A stretch of DNA of 64,000 nt from Bradyrhizobium hipponense (GCF_008123965.1 NZ_VSTH01000062.1:30856-94855); one strand, 5' to 3'; shown: positions 8,190-18,390, counted from the first letter of the stretch. The notes: generated from the letters alone by a model not told the origin. Numbers and translations are program-made.

Positions 8190-9147
8190 TGCTTTCTCCC
8201 TGCTGCCATTTGCGGCGCTGCAAGCCGAACCAGGAGATCATGATGGCCGCGAGCAAGAAGGGAATCATGGCGCTGGAGATTGCGGCACCCTCCCCCAACT
8301 GTCCCGCGATGATCGCGCGCTGATAGGACAATGTCGCCATCAGATGCGTGGCGTTGACCGGACCGCCGCGGGTCATCGCCCAGATCAACTGGAAATCGGT
8401 GAAGGTGAACAGCACCGAGAAGGTCATCACGACTGCGATGATCGGGGTGAGAAGCGGATAGGTGATGTAGCGGAACCTCTGCCAGCTGGAGGCGCCGTCG
8501 AGGGTTGCGGCTTCGTAGAGCGACGGGGACACGGTCTGTAGCCCCGCGAGCAACGTGATCGCGACGAAAGGCACGCCGCGCCAGATATTGGCGAAGATCA
8601 CGCAGATCCGCGCCCAGGTCGTGTCGCCGAGGAAGTTGATGTTCTGGCTGATCAGGCCGAGATGCTTCAGCGACCAGGAGATGATCGAGAACTGGGAATC
8701 GAAGATCCACCAGAAGGCCAGCGCCGACAGCACCGTCGGTACGATGAAGGGGATCAGGACCATCGCACGCAGCATCGCCTTGAACGGCATATTCTCGTTC
8801 AGGAGCAACGCAAGATACAGTCCGATCGCGAATTTGAGCGCGCTGGCGACGAAGGTATAGAGCAGCGTGTTGAACACCGACAGCCAAAAAATGGAATCAT
8901 CCCAGAGCCACTCATAATTTTCCGTGGCGATGAAGTGCCCGACCCGACCGATACGGGTGTCGGTGAAGGACAGCCAGATGCCGAGCCCCAGCGGATAGGC
9001 CAGGAAGAAGATCAGGAACCCCATGGCCGGCAGCATGAACCAGAAACCGAGCCAATTGCGGTTGTGCCTGAGCTGCTCCCAGGCGGTCGCCTCGCGAAGT
9101 TGAGGCTTGGCTCGGGGGGCAACTGCGATATCAGCCATACCCGACAT
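8182..9147 (-). CDS. Sugar ABC transporter permease (MalF type)
   Basis: A 321-residue permease, six hydrophobic segments, with the EAA motif EAATLDGASSWQRFRYITYPLL near residue 225. It forms a heterodimer with the MalG-type partner encoded immediately downstream (eight-base overlap, implying translational coupling). The gene follows the binding-protein gene after a 51-base gap that contains a strong stem-loop, a usual way to make more binding protein than permease. Located in the inner membrane. Confidence 0.9.
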   Translation of the reverse strand: MSGMADIAVAPRAKPQLREATAWEQLRHNRNWLGFWFMLPAMGFLIFFLAYPLGLGIWLSFTDTRIGRVGHFIATENYEWLWDDSIFWLSVFNTLLYTFVASALKFAIGLYLALLLNENMPFKAMLRAMVLIPFIVPTVLSALAFWWIFDSQFSIISWSLKHLGLISQNINFLGDTTWARICVIFANIWRGVPFVAITLLAGLQTVSPSLYEAATLDGASSWQRFRYITYPLLTPIIAVVMTFSVLFTFTDFQLIWAMTRGGPVNATHLMATLSYQRAIIAGQLGEGAAISSAMIPFLLAAIMISWFGLQRRKWQQGESND

Positions 9148-9166
9148 CCCTGATCGGAGTGCAAAT

Positions 9167-9191
9167 GAGCGGGCGGCGAAACCGCCCGCTC
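9167..9191 (-). promoter_or_regulatory. Intercistronic stem-loop between binding protein and permease genes
   Basis: A perfect 10-base stem (GAGCGGGCGG with CCGCCCGCTC) closed by a five-base loop lies just after the binding-protein stop. There is no run of T after it on the minus strand, so it is more likely an mRNA-stabilising or partial-termination element that raises binding protein over permeases than a full terminator. Confidence 0.7.
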
Positions 9192-9198
9192 CATGACA

Positions 9199-10518
9199 TT
9201 AGCGATAGATCCGCTTCAACTGCCGCTCGGCTTCCGTGACGGCGCCCTTGGCGTCCTTCGCCCCGGTGCAGTAGTTGGCGAACATGTCGACCACGATGAA
9301 ATCCGCGATCGCGGTCGCAGCCTTCTCGCCCGGCGTGCCGATGCCCGACGCCGGTAGCGCGCGCTTGGAGGCTTCGGCAAACACCGCGTTCTTGGGATCC
9401 GCCGTCCACACCGGCGCACTATCGTAAGCATTCAGCGTGTGGGTCAGATAACCCCGCGCGCCCGACAGCCACTTCTCGAAATTTTCCTTCTCCAGCATGA
9501 ACGCGGTGAAGGCCTTCGCGGCGTTCGGATATTTCGTGAAGTTGAAAGCGAGGATCGGAACCGTGAGCTGCAACTCGGTCGGCTTCCCGATCGGGCCCAC
9601 AGGCCACAACGCGTGATAGGTATCTTCCGCAAGATCCTTCTTGGTCGCATCGTCCTTCGCGGCGACATAGATTGAGATACCGTTGGAGGTGCAGAAGAGC
9701 TCGCCGGCAAGAAACGCCTTGTTGTTGGAGGAATCGTTCCAGGAGGCGACGCCGGGGATGAAAGTGTCCGACAGCGCCTTGGCGTATTCCAGCGCCTTCA
9801 ACGTCTCAGGCGAGTTGATGATGACCTTGTCGTCCTTGTCGACGGTCCAGGCGTTGTGACCCCAGAGGATCCAGTGCAGCCAGGCATTGGCGTCACCGCT
9901 GGCGTGTCCAAGCGCAAAACCGGCCGGCGTGTTGTTCGCCTTCATGGCCTTGCACATTTCGAGGAAGCCAGGGAAATCCTTCGGAAACTCCTTGAACCCG
10001 GCCTTGTCAGTCGCCGACTTCCGGTAAGTCATATAGCCGCCGACGGTTGCGACGGGGATACCAAGCCAGTCATCGCCCTTCTTGCAGGTCTTGGCAGCGG
10101 CGTCGGTCCATCCGCCATACTTCTTGCCGAGATAGTCCGCGACGTCGTTCATCTTCAGAACCTTGGTCGGGAACAGCTGCGGCAGTGTGTGGAGGCCCCA
10201 CGCCATGTCGAGACCCGAGCCGGTGTTGGCGGCCACGGACGCCTTCGGCTGCACGTCCTCGAAGGACTCGCTGAACACGTTCATGTCCGTACCCGTCGCG
10301 GCCTTGAACGCGGCAACCGTGGCATTGAACGCATCGTCTTCCGCCGGCACGAAGCGCTTCCAGCGCATCACCGTCAATTTGGCGCCCGCCTCGGCCTTCC
10401 AGGGCGAATCCGCCGCCCAGGCTTTTGCAAATTCGAACAGTGCCGGCCCGGTCAGTGCGCCGGTGGCAGCCAGTGCCGTTCCGCCTTGAAGCAGAGCCCG
10501 GCGGGTAAAGTCTTGCAT
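9199..10518 (-). CDS. Sugar ABC transporter substrate-binding protein, probably Tat-exported
   Basis: A 439-residue periplasmic solute-binding protein of the cluster used by CUT1 sugar importers. The N-terminus has a twin-arginine style signal (TRRALLQGGTALAATGALTG), with cleavage expected near AWA. The mature part begins with KLTVMRWKRFVPAEDDAF. The start at 10518 has an excellent GGGAGGA site. It lies directly downstream of the ATPase gene, with two permeases after it. A long stem-loop follows its stop. Ligand unknown; context points to a sugar or sugar acid processed by the DenD-like, KDG kinase and KDPG aldolase enzymes. Confidence 0.88.
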   Translation of the reverse strand: MQDFTRRALLQGGTALAATGALTGPALFEFAKAWAADSPWKAEAGAKLTVMRWKRFVPAEDDAFNATVAAFKAATGTDMNVFSESFEDVQPKASVAANTGSGLDMAWGLHTLPQLFPTKVLKMNDVADYLGKKYGGWTDAAAKTCKKGDDWLGIPVATVGGYMTYRKSATDKAGFKEFPKDFPGFLEMCKAMKANNTPAGFALGHASGDANAWLHWILWGHNAWTVDKDDKVIINSPETLKALEYAKALSDTFIPGVASWNDSSNNKAFLAGELFCTSNGISIYVAAKDDATKKDLAEDTYHALWPVGPIGKPTELQLTVPILAFNFTKYPNAAKAFTAFMLEKENFEKWLSGARGYLTHTLNAYDSAPVWTADPKNAVFAEASKRALPASGIGTPGEKAATAIADFIVVDMFANYCTGAKDAKGAVTEAERQLKRIYR

Positions 10519-10568
10519 AGTGTCCTCCCTGTGATGCTTTTTTTGTAGCTTGCTTTATTCAGCTCGCC

Positions 10569-11636
<1,068 letters not shown>

Positions 11637-11783
11637 CTAGCTCCCTCCTTCGACTCGACGACGCAGCTGTCGCGCCGCCACCGTCTTGTTTTTTCAGACT
11701 TCACCGAACGAAGCCCGACCTACTCGGGCGACATTGTCGGCAGTTTGCGCGGTTTTGGCAATTTGTCTTTGGTTAGTCGTTGG

Positions 11784-11797
11784 TGGTAGCGCTGTCA
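11784..11797. promoter_or_regulatory. Putative LacI-family operator (imperfect)
   Basis: TGGTAGCGCTGTCA matches the pattern TGGTAnCGnTACCA, found perfectly at 12912-12925, except at two positions in the right arm. The central CG typical of LacI-family operators is present. It lies in the divergent region between the ABC ATPase start (11636) and the lacI start (11840). Confidence 0.6.
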
Positions 11798-11839
11798 ACG
11801 TTCCTTTGTTTGCGGGATCGACTGTGTTAAGAGCAATAT

Positions 11840-12940
11840 ATGGGTCGAAAGCGCACCAAGTCAGGCAAAATCCGGCTGGCGGAAGTCGCCGAGCACGCCG
11901 GTGTGAGCCCGATCACGGCCTCTCGCTTCTTTCGCAATCCCGAGGCGCTCTCGGTCGCCAAGCGGGCGCGGGTCGAAAGCGCGGCCAAGGAGCTCGGCTA
12001 TGTACCGAACCTCGCGGCGCGCGCGCTGGCGTCGCATCGCACCGAAGTGATCGGCGTCCTGATCCCGTCACTGACCAACAACGTGTTCTCAGACGTGCTG
12101 CGCGGCATCTACGATGCATCCGAGGGCAACCGTTACTCGATCCAGCTGTCAAACACACGCTACAGCATCCTCCAGGAGGAAAAACTGCTGCGGCTGTTTC
12201 TCGCGCAGAAGCCGGCCGGGCTGATCGTCACCGGCATCGACCAGACCGCGGAATCGCACGCGATGCTGGAGGCGGCCGACTGCCCGATCATGCAGATCAT
12301 GGAAATCGGGCCCAATCCCGTCGATATGATGATCGGCTTTTCGCACTATGATGCGGCCCGCGCTGCGATTGCGCACCTGTTCGAACAGGGCCATCGCAGA
12401 ATCGGATTCCTCGGCGCGCGCATGGACCCGCGGGTGCAGCGGCGGCTCGACGGCTACCAGGCGGCCATGAAGGATGCGGGCCTGTTCGACCAGCGCCTGA
12501 TCGTTGCCACGGCGACGCCGACCTCCGTCACGCTCGGCGGGGCGCTGTTCACTGATCTGCTGGCCAAGTCGCCCGATATCGATTCGGTGTTCTGCGCCAA
12601 TGACGACCTCGCGCTCGGCGTGCTGTTTGAATGCCGCCGCCGCGAGATCGCGATCCCCGAGCAGATCGCCATTATCGGATTCAACGATCTGGAATTCATG
12701 GCCTCCGCCGTCCCCACCCTCACCAGCGTTCGCACCAACCGCTACGAGATGGGCCGGATGGCCGCCACCATGCTGATCGATGCGATCGAGGGCCGCCGCC
12801 CGGAGCAACCGGTGCTCGACCTCGGCTTCAAGGTGATCGAACGTCAGAGTTCGCCGGCGCGGCGTTCGGACAGCAGGCCGGGCGCTTCCGGCGCAGGCGC
12901 CGCCAACAAAATGGTAGCGTTACCAAGCAGCCATGACTAG
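11840..12940 (+). CDS. LacI family transcriptional regulator
   Basis: A 366-residue regulator. The N-terminal helix-turn-helix spans about residues 11-35 (IRLAEVAEHAGVSPITASRFF) followed by the hinge helix PNLAARALAS, then a periplasmic-binding-protein-like effector domain (IGVLIPSLTN...). It shares a promoter region with the divergent ABC operon and precedes the IlvD/Edd dehydratase. Two matching LacI-type palindromes, one in the divergent region and one inside the 3-prime end of this gene, suggest that it represses both the transport operon and the dehydratase operon until a sugar acid or its product binds. Weak ribosome site before the ATG. The last 20 residues are low-complexity and may be disordered. 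Confidence 0.9.
   Translation: MGRKRTKSGKIRLAEVAEHAGVSPITASRFFRNPEALSVAKRARVESAAKELGYVPNLAARALASHRTEVIGVLIPSLTNNVFSDVLRGIYDASEGNRYSIQLSNTRYSILQEEKLLRLFLAQKPAGLIVTGIDQTAESHAMLEAADCPIMQIMEIGPNPVDMMIGFSHYDAARAAIAHLFEQGHRRIGFLGARMDPRVQRRLDGYQAAMKDAGLFDQRLIVATATPTSVTLGGALFTDLLAKSPDIDSVFCANDDLALGVLFECRRREIAIPEQIAIIGFNDLEFMASAVPTLTSVRTNRYEMGRMAATMLIDAIEGRRPEQPVLDLGFKVIERQSSPARRSDSRPGASGAGAANKMVALPSSHD
12912..12925. promoter_or_regulatory. Putative LacI-family operator (near-perfect palindrome)
   Basis: TGGTAGCGTTACCA: five-base arms TGGTA and TACCA around a central CG, the usual LacI-family operator design. It overlaps the last codons of the lacI gene, about 140 bases upstream of the dehydratase start, where that operon's promoter should be. 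Confidence 0.65.
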
Positions 12941-13063
12941 TATCGCATTTGTGAGGAAACCACCCGCCAGCGGGCCTGCGATTTATCGCGCGCGCCGTTG
13001 GGCATCGCACAAGCCGACACCCATAGGACCGACGCCCGTGCGTTTGCATTGCAGGAGAGATCA

Positions 13064-14893
13064 ATGACAAAAAAGCCGACCAACGGGCATGCGCCCGCCA
13101 GCAACGGCAGCCGCCGCCACCTTCGCTCGCAGGAATGGTTCAACAACCCGCACAACCCGGGCATGACCGCGCTCTATATGGAGCGCTACCTGAACTACGG
13201 CCTCACCCGCGCGGAACTTCAGTCCGGCAAGCCGATCATCGGCATTGCCCAGACCGGCAATGACCTCTCCCCCTGCAACCGCCACCATATCGAGCTTGCA
13301 CACCGGGTCCGCGAGGGCATCCGCGAGGCCGGCGGCATTGCGATGGAATTCCCGACCCACCCGATCCAGGAGACCGGCAAGCGCCCGACCGCGGCACTCG
13401 ACCGCAATCTCGCCTATCTCGGCCTGGTCGAGATCCTCTACGGCTATCCGCTGGACGGCGTGGTGCTGACCACGGGCTGCGACAAGACCACGCCGGCCTG
13501 CATGATGGCGGCGGCCACCGTGAACCTGCCCGCGATCGTGCTGTCGGGCGGCCCGATGCTGAACGGCTGGCACAATGGCGAGCGCACCGGCTCCGGCACC
13601 ATCGTCTGGAAGTCGCGCGAGCGGCTCGCCGCCGGTGAGATCGACTACGAGCAGTTCATGGAGATCGTGGCTTCCTCCGCGCCCTCGGTCGGCCATTGCA
13701 ACACCATGGGCACCGCCTCGACCATGAACGGGCTTGCCGAAGCCCTCGGCTTCTCGCTGCCGGGCTGCGCCGCGATCCCGGCGCCTTATCGCGAGCGTGG
13801 CCAGATCTCCTACGAGACCGGCAAGCGCATCGTCGAGATGGTCTGGGAGGATCTGAAACCCTCGGACATCCTGACCCGCAAGGCGTTCGAGAACTGCATC
13901 GTGATCAACTCGGCGATCGGCGGCTCGACCAACGCGCCGATCCACATCAACGCCCTGGCCCGCCATATCGGCGTGGAGCTGTCGATCGACGACTGGCAGA
14001 AAGTCGGGCACGACGTGCCGCTGCTGGTCAACATGCAGCCGGCCGGCTTCTATCTTGGCGAGGAATTCCACCGGGCCGGCGGCGTACCCGCCGTGGTGCG
14101 CGAGCTGATGAAGCACAAGCGCATCCATGAAGACGCGGTCACGGTGAACGGCCGCGGCATCGGCGAGAACTGCGCCAATGCGCCGAAACCCGACAACGAC
14201 GTGATCTGGGCTTACGACAAGCCGCTGGTCAAGGACGCCGGCTTCCTGGTGCTGCGCGGCAATTTGTTCGATTCCGCGATCATGAAGACCAGCGTGATCT
14301 CCAAGGAGTTTCGCGACCGCTACCTCAGCAACCCGAAGGACCTCAACGCCTTCGAGGGCCGCGCCGTCGTGTTCGAGGGGCCGGAGGATTATCACACGCG
14401 GATCGACGATCCCGCGCTCGAGATCGACGAGCGCTGCGTGCTGTTCATTCGCGGCACCGGCCCGATCGGCTATCCCGGCGGCGCCGAGGTCGTGAACATG
14501 CAGCCGCCGGCGGCACTGATCAAGCGCGGCATCCACTCCCTGCCCTGCATCGGCGACGGCCGCCAGTCGGGCACCTCGGGTTCCCCCTCGATCCTCAACG
14601 CCTCGCCGGAGGCCGCCGCCAATGGCGGGCTTGCGATCCTCAGGACCGGCGACCAGGTCCGCATCGACCTCAACAAGGGCAGCGCCAACATCCTGATTTC
14701 CGACGACGAGTTGAAGAAGCGCCACGCCGAGCTGATGGCCAATGGCGGATTCAAGCATCCGCCGAACCAGACGCCGTGGCAGGAGCTCTACCGCAACACC
14801 GTCGGTCAGCAGTCGACCGGCGCCTGCATGGAACTCGCCACGCGCTACCAGAACGTCGCGGGTGCATTTGGCGTGGCGCGGGATAATCACTGA
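13064..14893 (+). CDS. IlvD/Edd family sugar-acid dehydratase (D-xylonate dehydratase-like)
   Basis: A 609-residue Fe-S dehydratase that would convert an aldonate to its 2-keto-3-deoxy acid. The three cluster cysteines of the family are C71 (DLSPCNRHH), C139 (TTGCDKTTPA) and C212 (SVGHCNTMG). Overall sequence is close to Caulobacter-type XylD/YagF pentonate dehydratases as I remember them, including RDWF/QEWF-NNP and MTALYMERY at the N-terminus. The start at 13064 has AGGAGAGA upstream; an in-frame extension to 12998 lacks support. With KDG kinase and KDPG aldolase in the divergent operon, a hexonate (gluconate- or galactonate-like) substrate is also possible. An operator palindrome lies upstream. 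Confidence 0.85.
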   Translation: MTKKPTNGHAPASNGSRRHLRSQEWFNNPHNPGMTALYMERYLNYGLTRAELQSGKPIIGIAQTGNDLSPCNRHHIELAHRVREGIREAGGIAMEFPTHPIQETGKRPTAALDRNLAYLGLVEILYGYPLDGVVLTTGCDKTTPACMMAAATVNLPAIVLSGGPMLNGWHNGERTGSGTIVWKSRERLAAGEIDYEQFMEIVASSAPSVGHCNTMGTASTMNGLAEALGFSLPGCAAIPAPYRERGQISYETGKRIVEMVWEDLKPSDILTRKAFENCIVINSAIGGSTNAPIHINALARHIGVELSIDDWQKVGHDVPLLVNMQPAGFYLGEEFHRAGGVPAVVRELMKHKRIHEDAVTVNGRGIGENCANAPKPDNDVIWAYDKPLVKDAGFLVLRGNLFDSAIMKTSVISKEFRDRYLSNPKDLNAFEGRAVVFEGPEDYHTRIDDPALEIDERCVLFIRGTGPIGYPGGAEVVNMQPPAALIKRGIHSLPCIGDGRQSGTSGSPSILNASPEAAANGGLAILRTGDQVRIDLNKGSANILISDDELKKRHAELMANGGFKHPPNQTPWQELYRNTVGQQSTGACMELATRYQNVAGAFGVARDNH

Positions 14894-14901
14894 CAGCCAC
14901 T

Positions 14902-15028
14902 GTCATTCCGGGGCGCGGCGAAGTCGCGAGCCCGGAATCCATCAGGCCGCAGAGCGCGCCGCACAATGGATTCTCAGATGCGCAATCGCGCATCGTAGCT
15001 CGCGCCAAGAGGCGCGCCCCGGAATGAC
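14902..15028. repeat. Palindromic intergenic repeat, GTCATTCCGGGG family
   Basis: Second good copy of the element at 1415-1544: same ends (GTCATTCCGGGGCGCG and CGCGCCCCGGAATGAC) and same interior words (GAGCCCGGAATCCAT, ATGGATTCTCAGATGCGCAAT). It separates the dehydratase from the first SDR gene and may form an mRNA hairpin between them. Confidence 0.75.
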
Positions 15029-15051
15029 GAATTCAAAAGGAGAACAAGAAA

Positions 15052-15783
15052 ATGGCAGACCGCCTCAAGGGAAAGCGCGCTGTTGTCACCGCCGCAGCTG
15101 CAGGCATCGGGCGTGCGTGCGCCATCGCATTCGCGCGTGAGGGTGCAATCGTCATCGCCACCGACATCAATGAAGGCGGCATCGCGAGCCTGGCGAAGGA
15201 AGGCATCGCCGAGACCGCAAAGCTCGACGTTCGCAACACCGCCGACGTCAACGCATTTGCCAAGCGCATCGGCAAGGTCGACATCCTGCTCAATGCAGCC
15301 GGCTTCGTGCATCACGGCACCATTCTGGATTGCTCGGAGGAAGACTGGGATTTCTCGTTCGACCTCAACGTCAAGTCCATGCACCGGACCATCAAGGCGT
15401 TCCTGCCGGCGATGCTGGCGGGTGGCGGCGGCAGCATCGTCAACATCTCGTCCTGCGCGGCCTTGCGGCCGCCAGCCAACCGCTATGCCTACAGCGCGTC
15501 CAAGGCCGCAGTATCGCTGCTGACGCGCGCGGTTGCGCTCGACTTCATTACACAAGGCATCCGCTGCAACAGCATCTGCCCTGGCACCGTCGAGACGCCG
15601 TCGATGCTCGACCGCGCCGCCGCCCAGGGTCCGCAGGGCAAGGAGATGTTCATCTCCCGCCAGAAAATGGGCCGGCTCGGCACCGCCGACGAAATCGCGG
15701 CGATGGCGGTCTATCTCGGCAGTGACGAAAGCGCGTTCACCACCGGCGTCGACCTCGTCGTCGACGGCGGCTACATGCTCTGA
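15052..15783 (+). CDS. Short-chain dehydrogenase (keto-deoxy sugar acid or 3-hydroxy acid type)
   Basis: A 243-residue classical SDR. The cofactor loop is TAAAAGIG (13-20), slightly unlike TGxxxGIG; NAAG follows at 81-84; catalytic S133 or S134, Y147 and K151 are in NISS and YSASK. The C-terminal FTTGVDLVVDGGYML is standard. It resembles the DHRS6 / 2-keto-3-deoxy-L-fuconate dehydrogenase branch, which oxidises keto-deoxy sugar acids. Downstream of the dehydratase, that role would give a non-phosphorylative branch. A good ribosome site (AAAAGGAGAACAAGAAA) precedes the ATG. The substrate is inferred from context only. Confidence 0.8.
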   Translation: MADRLKGKRAVVTAAAAGIGRACAIAFAREGAIVIATDINEGGIASLAKEGIAETAKLDVRNTADVNAFAKRIGKVDILLNAAGFVHHGTILDCSEEDWDFSFDLNVKSMHRTIKAFLPAMLAGGGGSIVNISSCAALRPPANRYAYSASKAAVSLLTRAVALDFITQGIRCNSICPGTVETPSMLDRAAAQGPQGKEMFISRQKMGRLGTADEIAAMAVYLGSDESAFTTGVDLVVDGGYML

Positions 15784-15785
15784 TC

Positions 15786-15888
15786 ACTCCTCATCCCGAG
15801 GAGGCGCGACCAGCGCCGTCTCGAGGGATGGACCATGGGCTTCATGGTTCGAGACGCGCGCAAGTGCGCGCTCCTCACCATGAGGGAT
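15786..15888. repeat. Intergenic repeat of the TCCTCATCCCGAGG type
   Basis: An imperfect inverted element: TCCTCATCCCGAGGAGGCGCG ... GTCTCGAGGGATGG ... GGTTCGAGACGCGCGCAAGTGCGCGCTCCTCACCATGAGGGAT. It fills the gap between the two SDR genes. This hairpin type is common in Bradyrhizobium and is unlike the other repeat families in the window. Confidence 0.6.
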
Positions 15889-15905
15889 AGGGAAGGGATT
15901 TCCGC

Positions 15906-16652
15906 ATGAACAAGATCGATCTCAACGGCCGCGTCGCCATCGTCACCGGCGGCGCGCAGGGGTTTGGCCGCGCCATCGTTCAACGCTTCGTCGATTCCGG
16001 CGCCAAGGTCGCGATCTGGGATTTCGATGCGCCGCTGGCCGAGAAAACCGCAAAGGAGATCGGCGGCGAGACCAAAGTCTTCAAGGTCGACATCACCGAC
16101 ACCGCCGGCGTCGAGCAGGCGCGCGATGCGACGCTTGGCGCCTTCGGCAAGGTCGAGATCCTCGTCAACAATGCCGGCATCGCCGGCGTCAACAAGCCGG
16201 TCTGGGAAACCGATCTGGAGGAATGGCGGAAAGTTCTGCGCATCAACCTCGACGGCCCCTTCATCTGCTGCAAGGCCATCGTGCCCGCGATGCTCAAGCA
16301 GAGATACGGGCGGATCGTCAACATCGCGTCCATTGCCGGTAAGGAAGGCAATCCGAACGCCTCGCACTATTCGGCCTCCAAGGCCGGCCTGATCGCGCTG
16401 ACGAAATCGCTCGGCAAGGAGCTCGCCGCGCATGACATCCTGGTCAATGCGGTGACACCGGCGGCGGCCAAGACCGCGATCTTCGACCAGATGACGCAGC
16501 AGCATATCGATTTCATGCTGTCGAAGATTCCGAAAGGCCGCTTCGTGCTGGTGGAAGAGCTTGCCGCGATGGTGGCGTGGCTCGCATCCGAAGATTGTGC
16601 CTTCTCCACCGGCGCGGTGTTTGATATTTCCGGGGGACGGGCGACGTACTGA
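15906..16652 (+). CDS. Short-chain dehydrogenase/reductase
   Basis: A 248-residue classical SDR with TGGAQGFG (14-21), NNAG (88-91), S142 region NIASIAG, Y155 and K159 in YSASK, and a C-terminal FSTGAVFDISGGRATY. It resembles dehydrogenases that act on sugars or on 3-oxoacyl compounds; I cannot choose. It is the third gene of the dehydratase operon (separated from the first SDR by a repeat), so oxidation of a sugar to an aldonate, ahead of the dehydratase, is a reasonable idea. Confidence 0.82.
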   Translation: MNKIDLNGRVAIVTGGAQGFGRAIVQRFVDSGAKVAIWDFDAPLAEKTAKEIGGETKVFKVDITDTAGVEQARDATLGAFGKVEILVNNAGIAGVNKPVWETDLEEWRKVLRINLDGPFICCKAIVPAMLKQRYGRIVNIASIAGKEGNPNASHYSASKAGLIALTKSLGKELAAHDILVNAVTPAAAKTAIFDQMTQQHIDFMLSKIPKGRFVLVEELAAMVAWLASEDCAFSTGAVFDISGGRATY

Positions 16653-16679
16653 GACATTGGCCGCCCGAGGGGGCGGACC

Positions 16680-17831
16680 ATGCGGTTTGGGCGTCGGGAT
16701 TTTGTCAAGCTCGCAGCGGCCGCGCTGCCGCTACTTCCGCACAATGTGCTTGCGCAACTCGCGCCGAACCCGCCGAGCATCCGCTCGCCCTCGCCGGCTG
16801 AACGCAGCGCCATGGCACGGCTCGCGCACAGCTTCATGGACAAGTACGGCGTGCCGGCGCTGTCCTTTGCGATCGGCTATGCAGGCACTGTTGTCCACGA
16901 GGACGCCTTCGGTCTTGCCGATATCGAGCGGAACGAGGCCGTGACGCCGCGGCACCTGTTCCGGATCGCCAGCGTCAGCAAGATGATCACCTCGGTCACG
17001 CTTTTCCGCCTAATCGAGGAGAGCCGCCTCAAGCTGACGGACCGGGTGTTCGGTCCCGGCGCGCTGCTCGGCACCGACTATGGGCAGCCGCCCTACTCAC
17101 CCAGTATCGACCAGATCACGCTCGAGCATCTCCTGACGCACGCCGCCGGCGGCTGGAGCAACGACAACCGCGATCCCATGTTTACGCATCCGCGGATGGA
17201 TCATGCACAGCTGATCGCGTGGACGCTCGCCAACCGGCCGCTGGACCGCCCGCCAGGCCAGCACTACGCCTACTCCAATTTCGGCTATTGCGTGCTGGGG
17301 CGCGTCATCGAGAAGCTCACGGGCCAAGCCTATGCCGAGCACGTCCGCGCCGAGGTGCTGGCGCGCTGCGGTGTCGCCGACATGACTATCGCCGGCAACA
17401 CGCGCGACCAGCGCCAGGCCGGCGAGGTCGCCTATTACGGCCAGGGCGAAGGTCCCTACGACATGAATGTCAGGCGGATGGATTCCCATGGCGGCTGGAT
17501 CGCGACGCCATCGGATCTCGTCCAGTTTCTGATGCATGTCGACGGCTACGCGAGGCCAGCGAACATCCTGCGGCCGCGCACGATCGAGGTCATGACCACC
17601 GCGCCCGCCTACAGCCCCAACTATGCCAAGGGCTTCTGCGTCAACAAATTCGACAATTGGTGGCACAATGGTAGTTTGCCGGGCACCAGCACGATTGCCG
17701 TGCGGACCCATGGCGGCTTCTGCTGGGCCGCCTTCACCAACGCCAGACGGAGGAATTCGAGCATGGATGGCGATCTCGACAATCTGAACTGGAGCATGGC
17801 GCGTCAGGTCGCCGAGTGGCGGGTCGCATGA
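16680..17831 (+). CDS. Serine hydrolase of the beta-lactamase/DD-peptidase superfamily, Tat-exported
   Basis: A 383-residue class-C-like serine hydrolase. A twin-arginine signal is visible (RRDFVKLAAAALPLLPHN) with likely cleavage after LAQ. Active-site motifs: SVSK at 98-101 and YSN at 197-199, followed by a C-terminal HNGSLPG block that stands in for the KTG motif. It acts in the periplasm, perhaps on peptidoglycan-like peptides or esters; true beta-lactamase activity is not implied. It starts 27 bases after the second SDR stop and overlaps the following GFA gene by four bases. Confidence 0.85.
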   Translation: MRFGRRDFVKLAAAALPLLPHNVLAQLAPNPPSIRSPSPAERSAMARLAHSFMDKYGVPALSFAIGYAGTVVHEDAFGLADIERNEAVTPRHLFRIASVSKMITSVTLFRLIEESRLKLTDRVFGPGALLGTDYGQPPYSPSIDQITLEHLLTHAAGGWSNDNRDPMFTHPRMDHAQLIAWTLANRPLDRPPGQHYAYSNFGYCVLGRVIEKLTGQAYAEHVRAEVLARCGVADMTIAGNTRDQRQAGEVAYYGQGEGPYDMNVRRMDSHGGWIATPSDLVQFLMHVDGYARPANILRPRTIEVMTTAPAYSPNYAKGFCVNKFDNWWHNGSLPGTSTIAVRTHGGFCWAAFTNARRRNSSMDGDLDNLNWSMARQVAEWRVA

Positions 17832-18220
17832 TCCGGGAAGGCGGATGCCTGTGCGGCGCGGTGCGGTTCAAGGCGGAGGGCGAACCGCTGAACGTCCGCA
17901 TCTGCCATTGCCGCATGTGCCAGAAGGCGATGGGATCGCCCTACTTCGCTCGCGCTCAGTTCGACCAGCGCGCGCTCACGGTCGAGGGTGAGACCGCGCG
18001 ATATGCATCCTCGGAAAACATCGACCGCGTGTTCTGCAAGCGCTGCGGCACGCGGCTGTTCGCCTGGCGGCGCAATGGCACGCTGGCGGGCGTCGCGCTC
18101 GCGACCTTCGACGATCGCAACGCCTTCGCGCCGACCGACCACATCTGGGTCTCGGAAAAGCTCGCCTGGCTGAAGCTCGACGACGGTCTGACGCAATATC
18201 CGACGACGATTCCTGCGTAG
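17828..18220 (+). CDS. GFA/CENP-V family zinc protein
   Basis: A 130-residue protein of the glutathione-dependent formaldehyde-activating enzyme fold. Zinc-binding cysteines are in GGCLCGAV near the start, CHCRMCQK around residue 26, and FCKRCGT around residue 73. Few members have a proven activity. The ATG overlaps the previous gene's stop as ATGA, so translation is coupled to the serine hydrolase. Cytoplasmic, no signal. Confidence 0.85.
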   Translation: MIREGGCLCGAVRFKAEGEPLNVRICHCRMCQKAMGSPYFARAQFDQRALTVEGETARYASSENIDRVFCKRCGTRLFAWRRNGTLAGVALATFDDRNAFAPTDHIWVSEKLAWLKLDDGLTQYPTTIPA

Positions 18221-18390
18221 GCTCCGCCGGCGCCGCCGCTGGCTCGACGCAGAGGCCGCGGGCCTCGCCGATCATTTGCAGCGTGGCATTCCGGAACCTG
18301 CCACCCTATGTTGACTTGAAGCGTCGCTGCACCGCCGGTTTCGCTGGAACGGCTGCAAGGCCGCAGGCAAAAAACCGGGACAGACGAGCC

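Noticed and set aside
13061..14890. A 609-residue open frame on the minus strand opposite the dehydratase.
   Set aside because: It is the complement of a well-supported IlvD/Edd gene, a common artefact of G+C-rich coding DNA, and shows no family motif.
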